This document shows positions 16,860 through 26,025 of a stretch of 58,678 nucleotides of DNA, one piece after another. The stretch is from Gordonia sp. UBA7599 (lineage in GTDB: Bacteria; Actinomycetota; Actinomycetes; Mycobacteriales; Mycobacteriaceae). The stretch lies in NCBI GenBank assembly GCA_002477755.1, contig DLKD01000102.1, positions 623 to 59,300 on the forward strand. Reading direction: 5' to 3'. How positions within the stretch are numbered: the first letter of the stretch is position 1; the number at the start of each line of letters is the position of its first letter. The position numbers and the translations under genes are program-made. Under the pieces are notes generated by a model. The model saw only the letters and a program-made list of their open reading frames with translations, had not been told where the DNA came from and searched no databases.

Positions 16860-18128
16860 GTGGCCTGCAACGACGCCCAATCGCTGGTGAGGCGAACCAT
16901 CAGCACGCCGGTGGTCGTGGTGATGTGCACCGCCGCTGTCGTTGCATTGTGCTGGTACCTGTTTGTGCACCCGGTCGAGGGTTCGTACGGCCTGTTCACC
17001 AACGGCGTCGACACCCGCGTCTACCGCGGTGGTGGGCGCGCCGTTCTGCATGGCACCCCCCTCTACGATGTGCCGGTCTACCGATATTGGTGGTTCACCT
17101 ACCCGCCTTTCGCCGCGTTGCTGATGACGCCGCTGGCGTTGGTGAGCACCGCCCACGCCGTCGCACTCGTGCAGGTGGTCAATGTCATCTGCTTGTTCTT
17201 GTTCACCGCGCTGATCCTCAACGCAATGGGGTTCGCGCGCGACCGGCGGTTCTGGGTTACCGCGGTCGCTGCGGCACTGGGTGCGTCGATGCTCGAGCCC
17301 GTGCAGACGACGATCTTCAACGGCCAGGTGAACCTCGTGTTGGCCGTGATCGTCGTCGGATGCTTGACCCTGATGCCGGGGGCGGCGCGCGGCGTCGGAG
17401 TGGGGCTGGCGGCCGGGATCAAATTGACGCCGATCTTCTTCGTCGCCTACTTCGCCATCACGCGCCAGTTTCGGGCCATGGCGACGGCGATGGCGGTATT
17501 CGTCGCCACGGTCGTGATCGGCCTGGTTGCACTGCGCGGGCAGGCGTGGCACTACTGGACGAATTCGGGCAACACCTCCCACATCGGAGTGGAGGCCGTG
17601 CCACCCAACCAGTCGATTCACGGTCAGCTCGACCGTCTCGAGGCACTGGGCCTGCTGCACGCCCCGGGGTGGTTGTGGGTCCCGGTCGGATTGGTGGTCG
17701 GTGTCATCGGCCTGTACGCCGCGTGGCGGGTCCAACGAGCCGGCGCGACGATGCTCGCGATCACTCTCGTCGGGATGACCTCGTGCGCGATTTCCCCATT
17801 CAGCTGGGGACACCATTGGGTGTGGTTCGTCCCCCTCATCCTGATCGCGGTCGTCGCCGCGTCGGACCGCGCGCGCCGAGACCGACCGGCGACGTGGGTG
17901 TGGTGGCTGGCACCCGCTGTGATCACCACGGGCACGCTCGCCTGGCGATTCCGCGTCGCCTTCAACGGTGAAATGGTGTGGCGCACGGGCAGCTTCCGGG
18001 TCTTTTGGGACCCGAGCGCGGAGGGCGGATCAGCGGTGTTGGCGGCCATTGGCTCCGCGTCCTACCTGATCCTGTTCGCCGCGACCATCGCGGTGTGCCT
18101 CGGCTGGGCTGTGCGCACCGATCCGTGA
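16860..18128 (+). CDS. GT87 family (DUF2029) membrane mannosyltransferase-like protein
   Basis: The predicted 422-residue protein is strongly hydrophobic, with about ten membrane segments. After the first segment comes an acidic loop with [11 protein letters not shown] and GTPLYD, the family's catalytic-Asp region, then the [14 protein letters not shown] segment. Family members use polyprenyl-phosphate mannose to add mannose to lipoglycans such as PIMs and lipomannan; the acceptor cannot be told. I chose GTG 16860 because TACTGT (16847-16852) lies exactly 7 nt upstream; GTG 16782 would add 26 residues. mshA follows on the same strand with its own promoter. Confidence 0.85.
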   Translation: MACNDAQSLVRRTISTPVVVVMCTAAVVALCWYLFVHPVEGSYGLFTNGVDTRVYRGGGRAVLHGTPLYDVPVYRYWWFTYPPFAALLMTPLALVSTAHAVALVQVVNVICLFLFTALILNAMGFARDRRFWVTAVAAALGASMLEPVQTTIFNGQVNLVLAVIVVGCLTLMPGAARGVGVGLAAGIKLTPIFFVAYFAITRQFRAMATAMAVFVATVVIGLVALRGQAWHYWTNSGNTSHIGVEAVPPNQSIHGQLDRLEALGLLHAPGWLWVPVGLVVGVIGLYAAWRVQRAGATMLAITLVGMTSCAISPFSWGHHWVWFVPLILIAVVAASDRARRDRPATWVWWLAPAVITTGTLAWRFRVAFNGEMVWRTGSFRVFWDPSAEGGSAVLAAIGSASYLILFAATIAVCLGWAVRTDP

Positions 18129-18153
18129 CCAGCGTGCGGTCTATGGTGGAGCC

Positions 18154-19473
18154 ATGGTCCAAGCGTTGCCCCGCCGCATTGCGGTGATCTCGGTGCACAC
18201 GTCGCCGCTGGCACAGCCGGGGACCGGGGACGCGGGCGGGATGAACGTCTATGTCTGGCAGACCGCGGTCCGCCTGGCCCAGCGTGGAGTCCAGGTGGAG
18301 ATCTTCACCCGGGCCACCAGCTCGACCGACGAACCCGTCGTCCGAGCCGCCCCCGGCGTCCTGGTGCGCAATGTGCCAGCCGGTCCCTTCGAGGGTCTGG
18401 ACAAAGCCGACCTGCCCGCCCAGCTGTGCGGTTTTTCCGCGGGGGTCCTCGGGGTCGAGGCCGCCCACGCGACCGGCCACTACGACCTTGTCCACTCGCA
18501 CTACTGGCTGTCGGGCCAGGTCGGCTGGTTGGCCGCCAACCGCTGGGGAGTGCCGCTCGTCCACACCGCGCACACCCTTGCCGCCGTCAAGAACGCGTCG
18601 CTGGCTGACGGCGACACCGAGGAACCGCGCTTGCGGATCATCGGCGAACAACAGGTCGTCGACGTCGCCGACCGCCTCGTCGCCAACACCGCCACCGAGG
18701 CCGGCGAGTTGGAAGCGATGTATCGCGCCGACCCCGGCAAGATCGACGTCGTCGCACCCGGTGCTGATCTCGACTGTTTCACCCCGGGGGACCGCGCAGC
18801 GGCCCGGGCGGACCTGGGCCTGGCGCCCGACCAGATGATCGTCGCGTTCGTTGGACGCATTCAACCCCTCAAGGCACCCGATGTGCTGTTGCGCGCCGCT
18901 GCTCCTCTCATCACCGCCGACCGCTCGCCACGGCCGCTGCGACTGGTCGTCGTCGGTGGGCCGTCGGGGACCGGCCGGGAACACCCGAGTGCGCTGGCCG
19001 ACCTGGCCGCCGAACTGGGCATTGCCGACCGCGTGACTTTCATTCCGCCGCAGCCACCTGCGCGGCTGGCACAGGTCTACCGTGCCGCCGACGTCGTCGC
19101 CGTGCCGAGTTACTCGGAGAGCTTCGGTCTCGTCGCGATCGAGGCGCAGGCCTGCGGCACCCCGGTGCTCGCGGCCGACGTGGGAGGGCTGGGCACCGCG
19201 GTCGCCGACGGCAGTACCGGAATCCTGGTCGACGGCCACAGGGTCACCGATTGGAGCAACGCGATGGAGAAGATGTTGGCTGATCCGGGCCGCCTCGCGG
19301 CGATGGGTACGGCCGCTCGTGGTCATGCCGAACGTTTCTCCTGGGACCGCACCGCCGACGGACTGCTTGCCTCGTACGGCCGTGCCATGAAGTCCAGGCG
19401 CGACGGTCGTGCGACCCCCCGCACCGGACGCCCGCGCTGGCTGCGACGCACCAAGTACGAGGCGGCGCTGTGA
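18154..19473 (+). CDS. mshA: D-inositol-3-phosphate glycosyltransferase, mycothiol synthesis
   Basis: The 439-residue GT4 glycosyltransferase transfers GlcNAc from UDP-GlcNAc to 1D-inositol 3-phosphate, the first step of mycothiol synthesis. The N-terminal glycine-rich region [17 protein letters not shown], the acceptor-site [11 protein letters not shown] and the nucleotide-site [18 protein letters not shown] (E-x7-E motif) are intact. It is followed by a ybjN-type gene and gpmA, the Rv0486-Rv0489 order. ATG 18154 is preceded by TATGGT 6 nt upstream. The GTGA overlap at 19470-19473 couples it to the next gene. Confidence 0.96.
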   Translation: MVQALPRRIAVISVHTSPLAQPGTGDAGGMNVYVWQTAVRLAQRGVQVEIFTRATSSTDEPVVRAAPGVLVRNVPAGPFEGLDKADLPAQLCGFSAGVLGVEAAHATGHYDLVHSHYWLSGQVGWLAANRWGVPLVHTAHTLAAVKNASLADGDTEEPRLRIIGEQQVVDVADRLVANTATEAGELEAMYRADPGKIDVVAPGADLDCFTPGDRAAARADLGLAPDQMIVAFVGRIQPLKAPDVLLRAAAPLITADRSPRPLRLVVVGGPSGTGREHPSALADLAAELGIADRVTFIPPQPPARLAQVYRAADVVAVPSYSESFGLVAIEAQACGTPVLAADVGGLGTAVADGSTGILVDGHRVTDWSNAMEKMLADPGRLAAMGTAARGHAERFSWDRTADGLLASYGRAMKSRRDGRATPRTGRPRWLRRTKYEAAL

Positions 19474-20060
19474 GTGCGGTGGCCAACCTCGCCAAGCTCA
19501 CCGCGGCGCTACACGAGCGCGAGATCGACTACACCCGCAAGTCGTCGGGCGGCCCCGACGGCGAGCACGTCATCCTCGAACTGCCCGGCGAGAAGAAGCT
19601 CAAGACGACCGTGCTGCTCACGGCCACAGCCCATGGCGCGCGGGTGGAGGCGTTCGTGTGTCGTCACCCCGACGAGAACCTCGTCGGCGTCTTCAAATAC
19701 CTGCTGCAGCGCAACCGGCGCCTCTACGGCGTCGCCTACACCGTCGACAACATCGGCGACATCTACCTGGTCGGCCAGATCAGCACGGAGGCGCTGACAC
19801 CCGATGAGCTCGATCGAGTCCTCGGCCAGATCCTGGAGGCCGCCGACGGCGACTTCAACGTGCTACTCGAACTGGGCTTTGCCACCTCGATCCGACGGGA
19901 ATGGGCATGGCGGGTGTCGCGCCGCGAACCCCTGCACAACCTGCTGGCCTTCGAGCACCTCATCGACAAAGAGTCGTTGCCCGCCCCCGGTGAGCCGCTG
20001 CCCGAGCAATACCGGCCCGGTCGCGCCCCCGGGGAGGAGCCGTCCGGCCCGCCCGCGTGA
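19470..20060 (+). CDS. YbjN domain-containing protein
   Basis: The 196-residue protein resembles the YbjN (type III secretion chaperone-like) family. The conserved core includes [18 protein letters not shown] and the [19 protein letters not shown] segment, followed by FATSIRREW. It corresponds in position to Rv0487, between mshA and gpm1. The GTG at 19470 overlaps the mshA stop by 4 nt. Its job is not established; the coupling suggests a role near mycothiol synthesis, but that is inference. Confidence 0.85.
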   Translation: MSAVANLAKLTAALHEREIDYTRKSSGGPDGEHVILELPGEKKLKTTVLLTATAHGARVEAFVCRHPDENLVGVFKYLLQRNRRLYGVAYTVDNIGDIYLVGQISTEALTPDELDRVLGQILEAADGDFNVLLELGFATSIRREWAWRVSRREPLHNLLAFEHLIDKESLPAPGEPLPEQYRPGRAPGEEPSGPPA

Positions 20061-20084
20061 GGATGCTGTGAGAAACTGACTGCC

Positions 20085-20828
20085 ATGAGCAACGGCACCC
20101 TAATCCTGATGCGCCACGGCGAGAGCGAGTGGAACGCCTCCAACCAGTTCACCGGCTGGGTCGACGTCGCCCTCACCGACAAGGGCCGCGCCGAAGCGGT
20201 CCGGGCGGGCGAACTCCTCGTCGAACACGACGTGCTGCCCGACGTGCTGTACACCTCCCTGCTGCGCCGCGCGATCACCACCGCGCAGATCGCCCTGGAC
20301 GCCGCCGACCGGCTGTGGATCCCGGTCGTGCGCGATTGGCGTCTCAACGAGCGCCACTACGGCGCCCTGCAGGGCCTGAACAAGGCCGAGACCAAGGCGA
20401 AGTACGGCGACGAACAATTCATGCTGTGGCGCCGCAGCTACGACACCCCGCCGCCGCCGATCGACCCGGCGTCGGAGTACAGCCAGACCGACGACCCGCG
20501 CTACGCCGACCTCGCCGAAGTGCCGCTGACCGAGTGCCTCAAAGACGTCGTCGTGCGCCTCATCCCGTACTACGGGGAGACCATCGCCGCCGATTTGCGC
20601 GCGGGCAAGACCGTTTTGGTCGCCGCGCACGGCAACTCGCTACGCGCACTCGTCAAGCACTTGGAGGGGATCTCCGACGCTGACATCGCGGAGTTGAACA
20701 TCCCGACTGGCAACCCGCTGCGCTACGAGTTCGACGCCGACGGAAACGTGACCGGCAAGGGCGTGTACCTGGATCCGGAGGCTGCCGCCGCCGGTGCCGC
20801 GGCGGTGGCCGCACAGGGCCAGAAGTAA
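20085..20828 (+). CDS. gpmA: 2,3-bisphosphoglycerate-dependent phosphoglycerate mutase
   Basis: The 247-residue glycolytic enzyme interconverts 3- and 2-phosphoglycerate through a phosphohistidine. [10 protein letters not shown] carries the catalytic His near residue 11, [13 protein letters not shown] follows, and the second histidine is in [29 protein letters not shown] is also typical of GpmA. Length matches the family. It starts 24 bp after the ybjN gene, without a clear Shine-Dalgarno sequence. Confidence 0.97.
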   Translation: MSNGTLILMRHGESEWNASNQFTGWVDVALTDKGRAEAVRAGELLVEHDVLPDVLYTSLLRRAITTAQIALDAADRLWIPVVRDWRLNERHYGALQGLNKAETKAKYGDEQFMLWRRSYDTPPPPIDPASEYSQTDDPRYADLAEVPLTECLKDVVVRLIPYYGETIAADLRAGKTVLVAAHGNSLRALVKHLEGISDADIAELNIPTGNPLRYEFDADGNVTGKGVYLDPEAAAAGAAAVAAQGQK

Positions 20829-20868
20829 TCCTGGCGAGCAGGGTCTGCCCCCTACTAGGCTGGGATGC

Positions 20869-21171
20869 ATGGCTGAGCTCCGCGTAGACCATGAACCGTC
20901 CCAGGAGCGCTATGAAGCGTTCATCGACGAGGACGGCACGACAACATCGGTCGGGTACATCGACTACATGACCGAACCCGACACCTTGGTGCTCACACAC
21001 ACCGTGGTGCACGACCAATTCAGCGGCCGCGGGTTTGCCGGTCAGCTGGCCAAGTACGTCCTCGACGACGCGGCTGCCAGTGGCAAGAAGATCGTCCCGG
21101 TGTGCAGCTACATCCAGACCTACGTCGAACGCCACCCCGAGTACAAGGACCTCGTCCGCGAACAGCGCTGA
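20869..21171 (+). CDS. Small GNAT-like N-acetyltransferase (NATD1/YjdJ type)
   Basis: The 100-residue protein has the short GNAT fold of the NATD1/YjdJ group: an N-terminal strand with YEAFID, then TLVLTHTVVHDQFSGRGFAGQLA, where the R/G-x-x-G/A acetyl-CoA loop is, and VCSYIQTYVERHPEYKDL at the end. The substrate is unknown. TAGGCT (20856-20861) exactly 7 nt before ATG 20869 supports this start and leaderless transcription. Confidence 0.88.
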   Translation: MAELRVDHEPSQERYEAFIDEDGTTTSVGYIDYMTEPDTLVLTHTVVHDQFSGRGFAGQLAKYVLDDAAASGKKIVPVCSYIQTYVERHPEYKDLVREQR

Positions 21172-21176
21172 CGAGT

Positions 21177-21195
21177 CGGCGAACAGTCGGTGAAC
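21177..21195 (+). promoter_or_regulatory. Candidate RegX3/PHO-type direct repeat upstream of senX3
   Basis: CGGCGAAC (21177-21184) and CGGTGAAC (21188-21195) are spaced by 11 bp, one helical turn. The reverse complement resembles the GTTCACC half-sites of actinobacterial PHO boxes. It starts just after the preceding gene and 62-80 bp before senX3, fitting autoregulation. Confidence 0.5.
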
Positions 21196-21197
21196 GG

Positions 21198-21214
21198 CCG
21201 TCGAATTTCGACGG
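21198..21214. repeat. Perfect 17-bp palindrome upstream of senX3
   Basis: CCGTCGAATTTCGACGG is an exact palindrome around a central T. It could be an operator or a small terminator hairpin for the preceding gene; no T tract follows. Confidence 0.6.
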
Positions 21215-21256
21215 TCCAGGTGGGAATTCCGCCTCCGCGCGACGTACTCTGAGGTA

Positions 21257-22534
21257 GTGACCGTTGCCCTGATCGTCGCAGCGATCGTTTGTGCGCTTGT
21301 CGGCGGCGTCGTGGTTGGGCGCCTCGTCTTCGGCCAGCCCGCCTTCCTCTTCGATGACCCCATCACCCCGTTGTCGGTGCTGCCGCCGGCACCGCCGGCG
21401 CCAGACTCGCTGACCCCGCAGGACCGCTCCGACGTGCTGCGGATGATCGTGCGGCAGTCCGCGCACGGCGTCGTCGTCGTCGAGGAGAGCGGCGATTTGG
21501 CGCTGTACAACGAAGCGGCGGTCCATCTCAGCCTGGTCATCGAGGACCAACTGCAGCCCGTCGTCGCCGAGCACGTCATGGCCGTGCTGCACTCCGGCGG
21601 TGACCAGCGCTTCGAGTTCATTCCACCCCCCACGACGGCCGGATTCCTGGCGACCGCCCGTGCGACGGCACCGCAACCGGTGCTCTCGGTCCGCTGCCTG
21701 GCGCGCTACGTCGAGCTCAACGGCCTGCGGTTCGTCCTGGTGTACGGCGACGACGACTCCGAGAACGTCCGAGTCGAGGCGACCCGGCGCGATTTCGTCG
21801 CAAACGTCAGCCACGAGTTGAAGACGCCGGTCGGAGCGATCGCACTGCTCACCGAAGCGCTCATGGAGTCCGTGGACGACCCCGAATCGGTGCGCCACTT
21901 CGGCTCCCGGGTGTCGGCCGAGACCAAGCGGATGGGCAATCTCGTCACCGAGCTGATCGCGCTGTCGCGACTGCAGGGTGGTGAGACCGCCGAGTTCGCC
22001 ACCGTCGACGTCGACGAGTTGGTCGACGAGGCGCTGACCGCCGCGCAGATTCCCGCCGAGGCGGCACAGATCTCGTTGACCAGCGACGATGCGTGCGGCC
22101 TGTTCGTCTACGGCGACCGCCCGCTGCTGCTGACCGCGCTCAACAACCTCATCTCCAACGCGATCGCCTACTCGCCCGCGGGGACCGTCGTCTCGGTCAG
22201 TCGGCGGGTCATCGAACCCGAGGACGAGACGGCGGTGCCGATGGTGGCCGTCGCCGTCACCGACCGCGGCATCGGCATCGAGGCGACCGACCAGGAGCGC
22301 GTCTTCGAGCGGTTCTTCCGCGTCGACAAGGCCCGCTCCCGCATGACCGGCGGCACCGGACTGGGCTTGGCGATCGTCAAGCACGTCGCCGCCAACCACT
22401 CCGGCACTATCTCGGTGTGGAGCCGTCCGGGGACCGGGTCGACCTTCACCCTGGCGATCCCGCAGGCCTTCGCCGCCCCGGACACACCAGCCCACGACCC
22501 GGCACTCGAACCGGGGGAAAAGGAACTCCTGTGA
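21257..22534 (+). CDS. senX3: Sensor histidine kinase SenX3
   Basis: The 425-residue kinase has one N-terminal membrane helix (about residues 3-25), a PAS-like domain, a HisKA dimerisation domain with the phospho-acceptor His186 in VSHELKTPVG, and an ATPase domain with NLISNAIAYSP (N box), DRGIGIE (G1) and TGGTGLGLAIVKH (G2). With RegX3 it senses phosphate limitation. GTG 21257 has TACTCT (21245-21250) 6 nt upstream. The stop overlaps the regX3 start (GTGA), unlike M. tuberculosis, where a spacer with repeats separates the two. Confidence 0.95.
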   Translation: MTVALIVAAIVCALVGGVVVGRLVFGQPAFLFDDPITPLSVLPPAPPAPDSLTPQDRSDVLRMIVRQSAHGVVVVEESGDLALYNEAAVHLSLVIEDQLQPVVAEHVMAVLHSGGDQRFEFIPPPTTAGFLATARATAPQPVLSVRCLARYVELNGLRFVLVYGDDDSENVRVEATRRDFVANVSHELKTPVGAIALLTEALMESVDDPESVRHFGSRVSAETKRMGNLVTELIALSRLQGGETAEFATVDVDELVDEALTAAQIPAEAAQISLTSDDACGLFVYGDRPLLLTALNNLISNAIAYSPAGTVVSVSRRVIEPEDETAVPMVAVAVTDRGIGIEATDQERVFERFFRVDKARSRMTGGTGLGLAIVKHVAANHSGTISVWSRPGTGSTFTLAIPQAFAAPDTPAHDPALEPGEKELL

Positions 22535-23220
22535 CCCACGTTCTCATCGTCGAAGACGAGGAATCGCTGGCTGACCCGCTAGCCTTCCTGCTCCGCAAGG
22601 AGGGGTTCGAGGCGAGCGTGATCAATGACGGCGCGGGCGCACTGGCCGCATTCGACCGCACCAACCCCGACATCGTGCTCCTGGATCTCATGTTGCCCGG
22701 CATGTCGGGCACCGAGGTCTGCAAGGCGCTGCGCTCCCGCTCGTCGGTACCGGTGATCATGGTGACCGCGCGCGACAGCGAGATCGACAAGGTCGTCGGG
22801 TTGGAGCTCGGCGCCGACGACTATGTGACGAAGCCGTACTCGGCTCGCGAACTCATTGCGCGGATCCGGGCCGTGCTGCGCCGCGGCGCCGATGCCGGGG
22901 CCGACGACGAGACCGTCGACGGTGTGCTCGAGGCCGGCCCGGTGCGCATGGACGTCGACCGGCACACCGTCAGCGTCGACGGCGAGCTGATCACGTTGCC
23001 GCTCAAGGAGTTCGACCTGCTCGAATACCTGATGCGCAACGCCGGTCGGGTGCTGACGCGCGGTCAGCTGATCGATCGCGTGTGGGGCGCCGACTATGTC
23101 GGGGACACCAAGACCCTGGATGTGCACGTCAAACGGCTGCGGTCGAAGATCGAGCCCGACCCGTCGTCACCGGTCCACCTGCTGACGGTGCGCGGCCTCG
23201 GGTACAAGTTCGAGGCGTAG
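22531..23220 (+). CDS. regX3: Response regulator RegX3
   Basis: The 229-residue OmpR/PhoB-type regulator has a receiver domain with the acidic pair E8/D9, phosphorylated Asp52 in VLLDLMLPGMSG, and Lys in YVTKPYSA. The C-terminal winged-helix domain ends LLTVRGLGYKFEA. GTG 22531 overlaps the senX3 stop by 4 nt. The beta-lactamase gene starts 2 bp after its stop, so that enzyme is likely co-expressed. Confidence 0.96.
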   Translation: MTHVLIVEDEESLADPLAFLLRKEGFEASVINDGAGALAAFDRTNPDIVLLDLMLPGMSGTEVCKALRSRSSVPVIMVTARDSEIDKVVGLELGADDYVTKPYSARELIARIRAVLRRGADAGADDETVDGVLEAGPVRMDVDRHTVSVDGELITLPLKEFDLLEYLMRNAGRVLTRGQLIDRVWGADYVGDTKTLDVHVKRLRSKIEPDPSSPVHLLTVRGLGYKFEA

Positions 23221-23222
23221 CC

Positions 23223-24128
23223 ATGGCACCGATGTCGCGTCGCGCAATGATCGTCGGCTCGATTGCGGCGACGTCGGCGACGGTGCTCGGGGTGGCGGCC
23301 TGCTCGTCAGGCCGTGACTCCGAGGAGGGCAGTCGGGACGCGACGGCGGGTTTGCGCGAACTCGAGGTGGCCAACAGGGCGCGCATCGGCGTCTACGCCC
23401 GCGACCTGCGGTCCGGCAAGACGGTGGTCCATCGCCCCGACGACTCGTTCGCGATCTGCTCGACCTTCAAGGCCTACCTCGTGGCGCGTGTACAGCAGCT
23501 GGTTGAGCGCGATGAGCTATCGCTGGCCACACGGGTCTACGTCGACCCGGGTGAGATCAAGACGCACTCGCCGGTGACACAGCGTTACGCCGGCGGACCG
23601 GTGGACATCGGGGTGCTGTGCCGTGCTGCGGTGCAGGAGAGCGACAACACCGCGGCCAATTTGCTGCTGCGGGCCATCGGCGGCCCGCCCGGGTTGACCG
23701 CGTTCGCCCGCAGCATCGGTGATGAGCGCACCCGACTCGACCGCTGGGAGACCGAATTGAATTCGGCGATTCCCGGCGACCCTCGTGACACCTCGACGCC
23801 GGGCGCGTTGGCCGGCGGATTCACCGCGATCCTGGCCGGTGACGAGGTACTCGCCGTGTCACGGCGCCAGCAGCTGACCGACTGGATGCTCGCCAACCAG
23901 ACCTCGTCGATGCGGGCGGGCCTGCCGGCGGGATGGACCAGCGCCGACAAGACGGGCGGGGGCGATTACGGGAGCACCAACGACGTCGGCCTCGTGATGG
24001 GCCCCGACGGTCAGCGTGTGATGGTGGCGGTGATGATCCGCTCCACCGGTGACAACCCGGAGGTGCCCGGCTACCGACCCCTCGTCGGCGAGGTCACGAG
24101 AGCGGTGCTGGCCGACGTGACGGGCTAG
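23223..24128 (+). CDS. Class A beta-lactamase, predicted lipoprotein
   Basis: The 301-residue protein has all class A serine beta-lactamase motifs: S80-T-F-K83, S140-D-N142, the omega-loop E176-x-x-L-N180 and K243-T-G. It hydrolyses beta-lactams outside the membrane. The N-terminus combines a twin arginine (MSRRAM) with a lipobox GVAAC (Cys27), so a Tat-exported lipoprotein is likely. The SDN motif is the usual form, whereas BlaC of M. tuberculosis has SDG. ATG 23223 lies 2 bp behind regX3 in a senX3-regX3-bla operon. Its stop overlaps that of the convergent gene. Confidence 0.93.
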   Translation: MAPMSRRAMIVGSIAATSATVLGVAACSSGRDSEEGSRDATAGLRELEVANRARIGVYARDLRSGKTVVHRPDDSFAICSTFKAYLVARVQQLVERDELSLATRVYVDPGEIKTHSPVTQRYAGGPVDIGVLCRAAVQESDNTAANLLLRAIGGPPGLTAFARSIGDERTRLDRWETELNSAIPGDPRDTSTPGALAGGFTAILAGDEVLAVSRRQQLTDWMLANQTSSMRAGLPAGWTSADKTGGGDYGSTNDVGLVMGPDGQRVMVAVMIRSTGDNPEVPGYRPLVGEVTRAVLADVTG

Positions 24129-24940
24129 AGGATTTCGTACTTGATGTCGGTGTCGCGCCGTGTGGTCGCGGCCGCCGTCGCCGGGTGCACCGCGATCAGG
24201 CCCAGTCCGGCACGACGCCGGCATACCGCGGCCAGCTCCGCGTAGGCGGCTGCGCCCACCAATTCGGTCAGCTCCGGCGCGTAGGACTCCCACACCTGTT
24301 GGGCACCGACGTGCGCATCCGGCGACCCCGAGCAGTACCACTGCAGGTCGTGGCCGCCCTCGCCCCAACCGCGCCGGTCGTACTCGGTGATGGTGTCGAC
24401 CAGGATCTCCGTGCCGTCGGGTCGGGTCTCCCACTCCTGGGTGCGCCGCACCGGTAGCTGCCAGCAGACGTCGGGTTTGACCCGCAGCGGTTCGATGCCG
24501 TTGCGCAGCGCCATCGCGTGCAATGCGCAGCCCGGGCCGCCAGGGAAGCCGGGGCGGTTGAGGAAGACGCAGGCGCCGTCGTGAACCCGGGTTTTCAGCG
24601 TCGGTCCGTCGTCGTCGGAATCCTCGACCAGATATCCGTCAGGCCCGAGGGGGTCGGGGCCCCCGCCGAACTCGCGCAGCTGCCAGTCGTCGGGTCCCAG
24701 CAGCGCCACGCCGGCCACCAGCCGCTCCCGGTCGTCGGCATCGGATAGGTAGGCCCCGTGCGTGCAGCAGCCGTCGTCGGGGCGCCCGGCCACGATTCCC
24801 GCGCAGGCCGGGGTGCCGAACACACACGTCCAGTGCGAGCACAACCAGGTCAGATCAGCCCGGATCCAGTGTTCGGGGTTGTCCGGATCGGCGAATTCAT
24901 ACCATTCGCGCGGAAAATCCAGGTCGACTTCGGGCTGCAC
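24125..24940 (-). CDS. Conserved Cys-rich protein, Rv0495c-like
   Basis: The 271-residue protein has no membrane segment. It is rich in conserved cysteines: [17 protein letters not shown] and DDGCCTHGA near the N-terminus, then [20 protein letters not shown] and VCWQLPVRR. The cysteines and histidines suggest a metal or cluster-binding site, but this is inference. Position between regX3 and ppx matches the conserved hypothetical Rv0495c. GTG 24940 has TAGGTT (24947-24952) 6 nt upstream. Its end overlaps the beta-lactamase stop (shared CTAG). Confidence 0.85.
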   Translation of the reverse strand: MQPEVDLDFPREWYEFADPDNPEHWIRADLTWLCSHWTCVFGTPACAGIVAGRPDDGCCTHGAYLSDADDRERLVAGVALLGPDDWQLREFGGGPDPLGPDGYLVEDSDDDGPTLKTRVHDGACVFLNRPGFPGGPGCALHAMALRNGIEPLRVKPDVCWQLPVRRTQEWETRPDGTEILVDTITEYDRRGWGEGGHDLQWYCSGSPDAHVGAQQVWESYAPELTELVGAAAYAELAAVCRRRAGLGLIAVHPATAAATTRRDTDIKYEIL

Positions 24941-25035
24941 GCGTCCAACCTAATCCCCCGGGCGCGCCGCGGCGCTGCGGGCGTGGCGGGCGTGGCGAGT
25001 CGGTGCCCGCGGCGCCCACCCACTACCTTGGAGGC

Positions 25036-26010
25036 GTGCGACTAGGAGTTCTCGACATCGGCAGCAACACGGTGCACCTGTTGGTGGTCGATGCGCATCG
25101 TGGTGGACACCCCAACCCGATGAGTTCGACGAAGTCGGTGCTGCGTCTGGCCGAGCGCATCGACGGCGACGGCCGACTCGCCGACGATGCCGCAAAGGAC
25201 CTCGTGGAGGCAGTCGACGAGTTCACCCGGATCGCTCATACCTCGGGGTGTGAACAGGTGATGGCGTTTGCGACGTCGGCGGTGCGCGACGCGACCAACA
25301 GCGACGAAGTCCTGGCCGCGGTGCTCGCGAAAACCGGCGTGGAGATCGGTGTCCTGTCCGGCCGTGACGAGGCCCGCCTGACGTCGTTGGCCGTGCGCCG
25401 CTGGTTCGGCTGGAGCGCCGGGCGGATCCTGGCCCTCGACATCGGCGGCGGGTCGTTGGAGATGTCCAACGGCGTCGACGAGGAGCCCGACGTCGCGCTG
25501 TCGGTGCCGCTCGGCGCTGGGCGGCTCACCAGGGACTGGTTGCCGGGCGACCCGCCCGACCGTCGTCGTATCAACGTGCTGCGCGACTGGCTCGACGCCG
25601 AGTTGAAACCGGTGGCAGCCGAACTCACCGCGGCGGGTATACCCGACCTCGCAGTCGGCTCCTCGAAGACGTTCCGCAGCCTGGCGCGGCTGACCGGGGC
25701 GGCGCCGTCCAGTGCCGGCCAGCGCGTGCAGCGGCGGCTGACCGCGAGCGGCTTGCGTCAGCTCATCGCGTTCATCTCGAGAATGACGCGGGCCGATCGC
25801 GCCGACCTCGAAGGGGTCAGTGCCGACCGTGCGGGGCAGCTCGTGGCGGGCGCGCTGGTCGCCGAGGCCGCGATGCGCGCACTCGATCTCGATACACTCG
25901 ACATCTGTCCGTGGGCACTGCGGGAAGGTGTCATCCTGCGACGCCTCGACTCGGACGCTTTCGACGACGAACTCCCCAGCCTGGAGACGACCAGTGCAGG
26001 GAACGATTAG
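25036..26010 (+). CDS. ppx: Ppx/GppA exopolyphosphatase family protein
   Basis: The 324-residue protein is of the ASKHA fold. Residues 2-20 (RLGVLDIGSNTVHLLVVD) form the first phosphate loop, AFATSAVRDATNS the connect motif, and LALDIGGGSLEM the second phosphate loop. The family removes terminal phosphate from polyphosphate or pppGpp; this single-domain form is like Ppx1 (Rv0496), which fits the neighbourhood. GTG 25036 is preceded by both GGAGG and TACCTT (25024-25029), so leadered or leaderless starts are both possible. Confidence 0.92.
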   Translation: MRLGVLDIGSNTVHLLVVDAHRGGHPNPMSSTKSVLRLAERIDGDGRLADDAAKDLVEAVDEFTRIAHTSGCEQVMAFATSAVRDATNSDEVLAAVLAKTGVEIGVLSGRDEARLTSLAVRRWFGWSAGRILALDIGGGSLEMSNGVDEEPDVALSVPLGAGRLTRDWLPGDPPDRRRINVLRDWLDAELKPVAAELTAAGIPDLAVGSSKTFRSLARLTGAAPSSAGQRVQRRLTASGLRQLIAFISRMTRADRADLEGVSADRAGQLVAGALVAEAAMRALDLDTLDICPWALREGVILRRLDSDAFDDELPSLETTSAGND

Positions 26011-26025
26011 TGAGGTGCAATCGGC

